From contig JAOTXY010000004.1 in NCBI GenBank assembly GCA_029862125.1, forward strand, positions 17,122 to 81,121: a stretch of DNA of 64,000 nt, written 5' to 3'. The DNA is from Gammaproteobacteria bacterium (GTDB lineage Bacteria; Pseudomonadota; Gammaproteobacteria; GCA-001735895). How positions within the stretch are numbered: the first letter of the stretch is position 1; every line of letters starts with the position of its first letter. Below, in pieces: positions 54,174 through 64,000 of the stretch. Below the pieces are notes generated by a model that saw only the letters and a list, made by a program, of their open reading frames with translations, was not told where the DNA came from and did no database searches. The position numbers and the translations under genes were made by a program.

Positions 54174-55109
54174 TCAAATGGAAAAGGGGGATCGAATAGA
54201 AATCATTGCGACTACCGTGCCGAAAGTCAGAAAGGCTCCCGCCATAGCGCAGCGGGCTTTCCATTTTTTAAGCGCAACCATGTCCTCCTCTGCCCTTGCC
54301 GACAGGATATACGGCTGCCGACTATTGGTGGGAGATGAAATAACGTGGTGTTCCTTTTTTTCCTTATTCAGCTCGTTTAAAACCTGTTTTCGCGCCGCTG
54401 CTCGAATCACCTTCCACTCCCGTTTCTCAATTTTTCCATTCTGATCAAGATCGTACTCACGCAAATACCTTGCAGGCTGTAATTTCCATGTTTTAACCAG
54501 TTCTTCAACCTGCCTGGCGATAAACTCGTCGGACGGATTGCTATGCACGGTACGAAACCATCCGAGCGCATACAGGTTGCTGGCTGGCAGTAACAAGCGC
54601 TCACGAAAGCGGTAACTGCCCATACTGAGATTAAATCTAGTCGGTTTTTTCGGGGCACGCGCACTGTATTCGGTACTATGCCCATACCAGGTGGTATCCA
54701 TCTCCGGTATCACGTGTGCATGATCGGGATCTACGATGCAGTCGCCGGTATCATCGACCAGGCGAAACATGTGACTGCTGCGTTCGTCCGAGATATTAGT
54801 CCAGGTCAGGCGTTTTCCCGATCGATGCTTCTTGTCAATCGAGCAGTGATACCATAAGCACCGGCGCTTGCTAAACGGTGAGTGTATTTCACCATTCGGC
54901 ATCCATTCACCCAGTCCCTTGAGCTCGACATGGCCTTGCGGCGCTGACCTGATTCTGGAGGTCGCGGTTCCATCCATGAAGCGGTAACGCTTCATAATAC
55001 TGAATGAGTAATAAACCAGGAATGCAAACACCGCGATCAACAGGCCGAGTATCACCAGGTACTCGATCCTGGGCAATTCAAGGATTTCAAACTCGAGCCA
55101 GGAAAACAT
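54174..55109 (-). CDS. GIDE-domain membrane protein with an EF-hand loop
   Basis: 311 residues with an N-terminal helix (YLVILGLLIAVFAFLVYY, about 18-35) and a C-terminal one (CAMAGAFLTFGTVVAMISI). Between them is a GIDE-type domain (CLWYHCSIDKK, DDTGDCIVDPDHA, ERLLLPASNLYALG). Residues 220-231, DLDQNGKIEKRE, form a canonical 12-residue EF-hand loop with Asp220, Asp222, Asn224, Lys226, Glu228 and Glu231, suggesting calcium binding. GIDE proteins often neighbour LemA genes, as here. Biochemical role unknown. Confidence 0.75.
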   Translation of the reverse strand: MFSWLEFEILELPRIEYLVILGLLIAVFAFLVYYSFSIMKRYRFMDGTATSRIRSAPQGHVELKGLGEWMPNGEIHSPFSKRRCLWYHCSIDKKHRSGKRLTWTNISDERSSHMFRLVDDTGDCIVDPDHAHVIPEMDTTWYGHSTEYSARAPKKPTRFNLSMGSYRFRERLLLPASNLYALGWFRTVHSNPSDEFIARQVEELVKTWKLQPARYLREYDLDQNGKIEKREWKVIRAAARKQVLNELNKEKKEHHVISSPTNSRQPYILSARAEEDMVALKKWKARCAMAGAFLTFGTVVAMISIRSPFSI

Positions 55110-55131
55110 AACCGCGGTATGGTCCCGGGTA

Positions 55132-55710
55132 TCAGGTTTCGAATAGCTCTTTTACGCTGACATCGGCAATTTCGCCGGTCTCAAATTCAAGCAGATCACG
55201 CGGCCCGAAACCAAGCAGCCTGGCGACGATCAGATCCGGGAATGTATCGATCGCGATATTGTTGATATTTGCAGACTCGTTGTAAAACTCCCGGCGATCG
55301 GCAATGGTGTTTTCCAAGGTGCTGATGCGCGCCTGTAAATGCTGGAAATTGTCGTTTGCCCGTAGTTCCGGATAATCCTCGGCGAGAGCGAAAAGCTGGC
55401 CCAGCCCCATGCGCAGCGCGCCTTCAGCGAGGCCCAGTCCGGGAACGTCCTGTTTTTGTCTCGCTTCTGAAACCTGTGAGCGCGCCTGCATGACTTTCTC
55501 CAGGGTTTCCTGTTCGAACTTCATGTATTGCTTACAGGTTTCTACCAGTTTTGGTATTTCGTCGTGGCGCTGCTTGAGGAGTACATCGATGTTCGACCAT
55601 GCTTTCGAAACATTGTGTTTGATACGGACTAGATGGTTGTAAATACTGATGATATAAATCACCAGTGCCGCAATCACTCCCCAGAAGATGTAACTGCCAA
55701 TATTATCCAT
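55132..55710 (-). CDS. LemA family protein
   Basis: 192 residues. An N-terminal membrane helix (YIFWGVIAALVIYIISIY) is followed by the LemA helical domain: NHLVRIKHNVSKAWSNIDVLLKQRHDEIPKLVET (partly quoted), RANDNFQHLQARISTLENTI and REFYNESANINNIAID. Membrane-anchored helical proteins of unclear role; in several bacteria they are adjacent to GIDE/TPM-type proteins. It lies 22 bases upstream of the GIDE gene in the same direction. Confidence 0.92.
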   Translation of the reverse strand: MDNIGSYIFWGVIAALVIYIISIYNHLVRIKHNVSKAWSNIDVLLKQRHDEIPKLVETCKQYMKFEQETLEKVMQARSQVSEARQKQDVPGLGLAEGALRMGLGQLFALAEDYPELRANDNFQHLQARISTLENTIADRREFYNESANINNIAIDTFPDLIVARLLGFGPRDLLEFETGEIADVSVKELFET

Positions 55711-55780
55711 CGTATTACTCCCCTAATATTTAAAAATGTTCCTGTTATATAGAGATTATTTGAATTAAATCAAGGGGTTG

Positions 55781-59265
<3,485 letters not shown>

Positions 59266-59283
59266 ATTAGGCCTCAGATATCG

Positions 59284-60384
59284 CTATAGCCGCATCGGCA
59301 TAACAACATAAAGGCTGGAATCGTCCTTGCTGTCACTGATGATCGCGCTACTATTCGAATCCTTTAGTTTAACCTGGACCTTAGCGGAATCAAGGACTGT
59401 CAGGACATCAATTAGATAGGTCACATTGAAACCTATTTCCACATCTCCCTCGCTGTAATCGACCTGTAGCTCTTCTTCGGCCTCTTCCTGGTCCGGATTA
59501 TTTGCCTGGATTGATAAATTACCACTGGTTAATGTCAGTCGGATGCCACGATATTTCTCGTTCGATAAAATAGCAATTCTACTCATCGAGTTCTTTAGTA
59601 CTTCTCGATCTACTTCCAGTGTTTTATTACCATCGACCGGTATTACCCGCTGGTAGTCGGGGAATTTTCCGTCAATGAGTTTAGTGGTGAACACCAGGGT
59701 ATCTGTTTCGACCCGAAAATGATTTTGACTTAATACACACCGCGCCGGGCTATCCCCAGAATCGAGTAGGCGCGAGAGTTCGAGAACGGCTTTGCGCGGA
59801 ATAATAATCTGCTTTTCTTCGTCCATTCCGGTATCCAGGCTGGTTTCGCTTAAAGCCAGGCGATGTCCATCGGTTGCAACAAGCTTGATTTTGTCAGATG
59901 AAATCTCCATTAAAATACCATTCAGGTAATAGCGCACGTCTTGTTGCGCCATTGCGAACGAAGTTTTATCGAACAATTCCTTAAAACTATTTTGCGGTAT
60001 AGAAAAAGAGTGCAATTCCTCTATTTCGTCTAGTCCGGGAAAATCGCGTGCGGAAAGTGACGCCAGGCTAAAGCGGCTGCGAGCCGACGTAAGTGATACC
60101 CGTGAATCCTCGATATTGAAGTTAATTGGTGAGGATTCGGGTAAGGCCTTGCAGATATCGAGAAGTTTTCGCGCCGGGATCGTTGTTTGAAATTCATCGC
60201 TTTTACCGGCATTTACCCTGGAAACCATCTCGATTTCGAGATCTGTTGCGGTTAGTGTTATGTCACCGCCTGTTGACTTAAATAAAACATTTCCCAGTAT
60301 CGGTAGCGTCTGTCTTCGTTCTACCGCGCCTATTACTTGCTGTAACGGTCCCAGTATATCTTCTCTTTTAATAGTTGTTTTCAT
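59284..60384 (-). CDS. dnaN: DNA polymerase III sliding clamp, beta subunit
   Basis: 366 residues, the expected length. Three similar domains; MKTTIKREDILGPLQQVIG, LPILGNVLFKS, RARFSLASLSARDFPG-like and C-terminal YVVMPMRL, the usual end of the clamp. The clamp holds polymerase on DNA and binds clients with the QL(S/D)LF motif. It lies 209 bases downstream of dnaA. Confidence 0.97.
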   Translation of the reverse strand: MKTTIKREDILGPLQQVIGAVERRQTLPILGNVLFKSTGGDITLTATDLEIEMVSRVNAGKSDEFQTTIPARKLLDICKALPESSPINFNIEDSRVSLTSARSRFSLASLSARDFPGLDEIEELHSFSIPQNSFKELFDKTSFAMAQQDVRYYLNGILMEISSDKIKLVATDGHRLALSETSLDTGMDEEKQIIIPRKAVLELSRLLDSGDSPARCVLSQNHFRVETDTLVFTTKLIDGKFPDYQRVIPVDGNKTLEVDREVLKNSMSRIAILSNEKYRGIRLTLTSGNLSIQANNPDQEEAEEELQVDYSEGDVEIGFNVTYLIDVLTVLDSAKVQVKLKDSNSSAIISDSKDDSSLYVVMPMRL

Positions 60385-60593
60385 TTATATATCTAATTTA
60401 CTGTGTTTATTAGTAACTACGCTTTCACGGGATAAGTTGATTATTTCTTTACTTATCAATGCCTTATGCCGAGAAAATCCGGATTTAAACTGTCTGTTAC
60501 TTATTACTAAACTGTGTATAACCATGGGATAAATATGCTGCTTTTATTTACACCCAACTTATCCACAGGCCCTGACCCTGTTTTTCCCCATTC
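60385..60593. promoter_or_regulatory. dnaA-dnaN spacer with two DnaA boxes
   Basis: AT-rich spacer holding TTATCCACA at 60559-60567 and, on the other strand, TTATACACA (read as TGTGTATAA) at 60523-60531. Both fit the DnaA box consensus TTATNCACA. They could regulate dnaN or form part of the origin. A third similar string at about 60393-60401 has two mismatches. Confidence 0.6.
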
Positions 60594-61910
60594 CTAGTTG
60601 CTTAGCATGCGCGCCAGGATTTCCACGTCTTCATCAATGCGCCGGTCTTCTCCACGCAATTCATCAATTTTACGGCAAGCATGGAGCACTGTCGTGTGGT
60701 CCCGACCACCGAAGGCACTTCCTATCTCGGGCAAACTATGCCGTGTCAATGATTTAGACAGAGCCATCGCTATCTGGCGCGGGCGTGTAATAGAACGGTT
60801 GCGCCGACTTGATAATAGATCAGCGACCCGGATTTTGAAATATTCCGCGACCAGCTTCTGTATATTATCGATGGTAATGGGCTTGTCTTGCACCGCGAGC
60901 AACTCCCTCAGGGCCTGGCGCGCAAAATCCTGGGTAATCGGTTCACCGGTAAAACGAGCATGTGCAACCACCCGCTTTAGCGCACCTTCGAGTTCGCGAA
61001 TGTTCGATTTGAAACGCTCGGCAATAAAAAAAGCGACATCATCCGGCACATCCGCATCCGCTTGTTCAGCCTTGCTGATCAGGATCGCCACGCGAGTCTC
61101 GAGATCGGCAGGCTTGATATCGACCGCGAGCCCCCATCCCAGGCGGGACTGGATTCGATCTTCGAGCCCTTCAATCTCTTTTGGAAATCGATCACAGGTA
61201 ATGACCATCTGGGCTCGCGCTTCGTAAAGAGAATTGAAGGTGTGGAAGAATTCTTCCTGCGAGCGGTTCTTGTCAGCGAGAAACTGGATGTCATCGATGA
61301 GCAGGGCGTCGAGGCTACGATATGAATTCTTGAAATCATTCATACGGCTATGCTGCAAGGCCTTAACCATGTCGGAGACAAAACGCTCGCAATTTACATA
61401 CAAAATGTTCGCATCCGGGTTGTTTTCCCGGATCTGGTTGCCAATCGCATGCATTAAATGCGTCTTTCCGAGGCCGACCCCGCCATAAATGTAAAGCGGA
61501 TTATACTCAGAGCCGGGATTGCTGCTGATCTGGATCGATGCAGCTCGCGCCAACTGATTTGATTTGCCCTCGACAAAATTTTTGAATTTTTGGGATTCGT
61601 TAAGACCGGAGGAACGATAAGTTCGCGGCGGCGGTGTCGCGGTAACCGCGTCGGGTTCTGCCGCCCTGGCATGGGAACCGATCATCAGGCTGACCGACAT
61701 TGACTTGCTGTCATCAAGGCTGGTAACCAGTTCGCGTATGCGGTCAAGAAAATGTTTGCGAACCCAATCCATAACAAAACGGTTCGGAGCCAACAATTTC
61801 AGCGTATTAAGTTCCTGTTCTACCTGTAATGGCAAAATCCAGGTATTGAGCTGTTGCTCACTGATTTCGCCTTCCAGGCAGGAAATACACTGTTGCCAGA
61901 TTGAATTCAA
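60594..61910 (-). CDS. dnaA: Chromosomal replication initiator DnaA
   Basis: 438 residues. N-terminal domain I ([20 protein letters not shown]), AAA+ Walker [17 protein letters not shown], Walker [13 protein letters not shown], and the C-terminal DNA-binding domain with [18 protein letters not shown] and [16 protein letters not shown]. It opens oriC. It is the first minus-strand gene and diverges from rpmH. Confidence 0.98.
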   Translation of the reverse strand: MNSIWQQCISCLEGEISEQQLNTWILPLQVEQELNTLKLLAPNRFVMDWVRKHFLDRIRELVTSLDDSKSMSVSLMIGSHARAAEPDAVTATPPPRTYRSSGLNESQKFKNFVEGKSNQLARAASIQISSNPGSEYNPLYIYGGVGLGKTHLMHAIGNQIRENNPDANILYVNCERFVSDMVKALQHSRMNDFKNSYRSLDALLIDDIQFLADKNRSQEEFFHTFNSLYEARAQMVITCDRFPKEIEGLEDRIQSRLGWGLAVDIKPADLETRVAILISKAEQADADVPDDVAFFIAERFKSNIRELEGALKRVVAHARFTGEPITQDFARQALRELLAVQDKPITIDNIQKLVAEYFKIRVADLLSSRRNRSITRPRQIAMALSKSLTRHSLPEIGSAFGGRDHTTVLHACRKIDELRGEDRRIDEDVEILARMLSN

Positions 61911-62276
61911 AACACCCCCGATTGTTTGTATTCACGTACCAAAAGTGGACGGAATAAGCGGTCAGAGCCAGAGTCAATACTGCGCGCATACCTGTAAACA
62001 CCACTAAAAAGCGGAAATTCAGGCTGTTTTAACCCTTTTTCGGTGAATTTATGTGCTCGACCGGTAAGGCGTAATATTATACTTATCCACAGCCCTAGCA
62101 AGAGGCTTGAGCAAAAAAAATAGTTTTGTGGTCAATTCATAATCGATCGCAGCCGTAACCGTGCAAAGATAGAAAAATTGTCGTAAAGCTGAATTAAATA
62201 TTGACGTAACGCGACTCTAACAGTACATTGTCGCGCCTTGTTGAAATCGACAAACTAAACAGCCGAGGCGTTTGCT
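61911..62276. other. dnaA-rpmH divergent spacer, candidate origin region
   Basis: 366 bases without a gene, between divergent dnaA and rpmH, the place of oriC in several Gammaproteobacteria such as Pseudomonas. One perfect DnaA box TTATCCACA lies at 62083-62091, followed by an A/T-rich tract (about 62105-62150). Only one perfect box is visible here, so the origin may instead use the dnaN-dnaA spacer. Confidence 0.45.
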
Positions 62277-62411
62277 ATGAAGCGTACATTTCAACCCAGT
62301 AATCTTAAGCGTGCCAGAACGCATGGCTTTCGTGCGCGTATGCAAACCCGCGGTGGACGCGACGTAATTCGGGCCCGCAGAGCAAAAGGCAGAGCACGCC
62401 TGACACCGTAA
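62277..62411 (+). CDS. rpmH: 50S ribosomal protein L34
   Basis: 44 residues, absent from long-ORF lists because of its size: [20 protein letters not shown] (quoted to 20), followed by the [19 protein letters not shown] tail. Strongly basic, typical L34. It leads rpmH-rnpA-yidD-yidC and is one base before rnpA. Confidence 0.97.
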   Translation: MKRTFQPSNLKRARTHGFRARMQTRGGRDVIRARRAKGRARLTP

Positions 62412-62412
62412 A

Positions 62413-62784
62413 GTGGATGTCAGTGTCAGCGAGTCTTTCCCAAGACGGCTGAGATTAACGCGTGCAATCGATTTTCAGCAGGTTTTTAAGAACAATATTC
62501 GAGTTGGCGATAACCATATCACGCTCCTGGTTGGTAAAAATACGGGTGCATGCCCTCGCATCGGGTTTGCGATAGCACGCAAACAGGTACCAGCAGCAGT
62601 CAAGCGCAATGCGCTGAAACGGTTATTTCGAGAGAGCTTTCGCAAAAACAGGCACCGCCTGCCGCCGCGTGACATTGTGATTATGGTGAAACGCGAAATA
62701 TTATTAACCCGGCCGGCCGATTTTCGAGCCACATTGGATCAACACTGGAACAGCATCATCAAACAATGCGAAAGCCCCTGCTAA
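62413..62784 (+). CDS. rnpA: Ribonuclease P protein component
   Basis: 123 residues from a GTG start. [38 protein letters not shown] and [10 protein letters not shown] include the conserved RNR-like RNA-binding motif. It supports the RNA subunit in trimming 5' leaders of tRNA. Overlaps yidD by 19 bases. Confidence 0.95.
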   Translation: MDVSVSESFPRRLRLTRAIDFQQVFKNNIRVGDNHITLLVGKNTGACPRIGFAIARKQVPAAVKRNALKRLFRESFRKNRHRLPPRDIVIMVKREILLTRPADFRATLDQHWNSIIKQCESPC

Positions 62785-63002
62785 TATTGATTCACGCCTA
62801 TCGCTACCTGGTAAGCCCGTTGCTTGGCAACCATTGTCGTTATACTCCCAGCTGTTCCCAATACGCGCTTGAAGCGCTCGAATCACATGGTGTGCTGAAA
62901 GGTTTATGGCTAACCCTAAAGCGCGTTAGCAGCTGCCATCCATGGCATGAGGGGGGTTATGACCCGGTTCCAGGCTCCTGCAGCGAGCACAACCATGGAT
63001 AA
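62766..63002 (+). CDS. yidD: Membrane protein insertion efficiency factor YidD
   Basis: 78 residues: [30 protein letters not shown] (partly quoted), with conserved [11 protein letters not shown] and [14 protein letters not shown], then [12 protein letters not shown]. YidD helps YidC insert membrane proteins. It overlaps rnpA and, by eight bases, yidC. Confidence 0.95.
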   Translation: MRKPLLILIHAYRYLVSPLLGNHCRYTPSCSQYALEALESHGVLKGLWLTLKRVSSCHPWHEGGYDPVPGSCSEHNHG

Positions 63003-64000
63003 TTCACGCCTATTTCTGTTTGCGGCACTGGTTTTCGTTGGCATGTTGATGTGGCAGCAGTGGCAAATTGACTATGGTCCCCAGCCGGTTTCCAGCAGTG
63101 AATCTTTACCCGCCGCCGAGGGTGATGTTGGCGAACAGGGGGTCCCCGCAGATGATTTGCCGGAGCAGGCCGATGAATTAAGTCCAGGCACGGTAACCGA
63201 CAGTAGCACCGGCAGCGGGGAAGTTTCACCAACCCTGCCACAGCAGCAACTGGTCAGAATCGATACCGATGTCGTGCGCGCAATGATCGATACACGGGGC
63301 GGGGTCATACGCTCGCTTAAACTCAAAAAGTATCCAACCTCACTGGAGCAACCCGACGATTGGCTGGAACTGGTTCATAGCGATAGCGACTCGGTCTACA
63401 TTGTACAAAGCGGGCTGCGTAACAAAGAAGAAAAGGCACCAACGCACTACAGCACTTACCGTACTGATCAAACAGCTTACGAGCTTGCCGATGGTCAGGA
63501 TGAACTTGTCGTGCCGATGTACTGGACCCAGGACGGAATTAAGGTCGTCAAAAGCTATCATTTCAGGCGTGGTGACTACCTGGTCGAGGTAAGGCATCGG
63601 ATAGAGAACGGTTCGGCGCAGGAATGGCAGGGCAGCGAATATCGCCAGATCCAGCGCTCACGCCCGCTCGAGACCTCGCGCCTGCTCTATACCTATACCG
63701 GTTCGGTTTACTATAACGAAGAGGCCAAGTACGAAAAAGTAGACTTCGATGACATGGAGGATGCGCAGCTGAAACTCGAATCTACCGGCGGATGGATTGC
63801 CATGATCCACCACTACTTTTTATCGGCCTGGGTACCGGGACAGGACGAAAAAAATCTGATTTATACGATTGCCAATACCCGGCGCAACCCGTCGACCTAT
63901 ACCATTGGCCTGCGCTCTGCCAACCGGGTAGTCGCTGTCGGTGGCAGCAGTGAATTTGTCAGCCAGTTGTTCGTCGGGCCGAAGATATTGCAGCGGCTCG
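62995..64000 (+). CDS. yidC: Membrane protein insertase YidC (3' end beyond window)
   Basis: The ATG at 62995 overlaps the yidD stop; 335 codons are visible and the frame is open at the window end. An N-terminal membrane helix ([19 protein letters not shown]) is followed by the linker and the periplasmic P1 beta-domain ([37 protein letters not shown]). The insertase core lies beyond the window. Length so far matches Gram-negative YidC. Confidence 0.97.
   Translation, partial: MDNSRLFLFAALVFVGMLMWQQWQIDYGPQPVSSSESLPAAEGDVGEQGVPADDLPEQADELSPGTVTDSSTGSGEVSPTLPQQQLVRIDTDVVRAMIDTRGGVIRSLKLKKYPTSLEQPDDWLELVHSDSDSVYIVQSGLRNKEEKAPTHYSTYRTDQTAYELADGQDELVVPMYWTQDGIKVVKSYHFRRGDYLVEVRHRIENGSAQEWQGSEYRQIQRSRPLETSRLLYTYTGSVYYNEEAKYEKVDFDDMEDAQLKLESTGGWIAMIHHYFLSAWVPGQDEKNLIYTIANTRRNPSTYTIGLRSANRVVAVGGSSEFVSQLFVGPKILQRL

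Overview
The window is about 64 kb of chromosome from a gammaproteobacterium, probably an uncultured free-living, perhaps aquatic, one. I cannot name the genus from the sequence. Evidence for this placement is the order dnaA-dnaN-recF-gyrB diverging from rpmH-rnpA-yidD-yidC, mreBCD divergent from gatCAB, lptM-lysA-dapF-DUF484-xerC, hslVU-DUF971-ubiE-ubiJ-ubiB, and many small DUF families typical of Gammaproteobacteria. Coding density is high, with many 1-8 nt overlaps and several TTG or GTG starts. I see no prophage, transposase, CRISPR array, rRNA or tRNA.

Layout. (1) 1-5.0 kb: a run of small, looser and AT-richer plus-strand genes (dual-specificity phosphatase end, GNAT, DUF3565, YCII, zinc ribbon, sterol-desaturase-like hydroxylase, a DsrC-like protein lacking its last cysteine, DUF5062-like, ypeA), with one apparently broken small membrane gene. 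(2) 5.0-14.6 kb: accessory and metabolic genes, including an encapsulated-ferritin-type protein with no encapsulin nearby, an EEP hydrolase, isochorismatase-like hydrolase, GFA, GST, 2OG-Fe(II) oxygenase, PhzF, DUF3830, DUF402 and a LysE exporter. (3) 14.6-26.3 kb: housekeeping block of lptM, lysA, dapF, DUF484, xerC, hslV, hslU, DUF971, ubiE, ubiJ, ubiB, a tandem-repeat periplasmic protein and rimO. (4) 26.2-28.95 kb: Rieske protein, diguanylate cyclase, BolA and a stand-alone FliL-domain protein. (5) 28.95-29.29 kb: a spacer packed with long inverted repeats. (6) 29.3-39.4 kb: rnd and mreDCB on minus; gatCAB, an SDR and a DnaQ-CBS-DUF294 fusion on plus. (7) 39.4-44.6 kb: a minus-strand operon led by a TPP riboswitch encoding ThiB, ThiP, ThiQ, a thiamine-kinase-like protein and an EamA permease. 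(8) 44.6-49.9 kb: GNAT, RbgA-like GTPase, SRPBCC, S4, trhO, DUF2835, aspartate/glutamate racemase, ferredoxin and an orphan ParA. (9) 49.9-64 kb: ubiD, an SH3 membrane protein, prlC, GIDE and LemA proteins, gyrB, recF, dnaN and dnaA on minus, then rpmH, rnpA, yidD and the 5' part of yidC on plus.

How genes work together. The right end is the origin-proximal replication cluster: genes diverge from the dnaA-rpmH spacer, and perfect DnaA boxes lie in the dnaN-dnaA and dnaA-rpmH spacers. ubiE, ubiJ, ubiB and ubiD belong to ubiquinone synthesis. lysA and dapF supply lysine and meso-diaminopimelate, and mreBCD sets cell shape. gatCAB makes Gln-tRNA and/or Asn-tRNA by transamidation. The ThiBPQ, kinase and EamA operon is a riboswitch-controlled thiamine salvage unit.

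Points most worth a second look: the thiamine operon's kinase and EamA permease, the encapsulin-less EncFtn protein with an unknown neighbour, the DsrC-like protein with CysA only, the nested palindromes at 28990-29256, the exonuclease-CBS-DUF294 fusion, the LemA/GIDE pair with an EF-hand loop, and the ParA-ferredoxin pair in which the ferredoxin lacks a normal start codon at the expected place.
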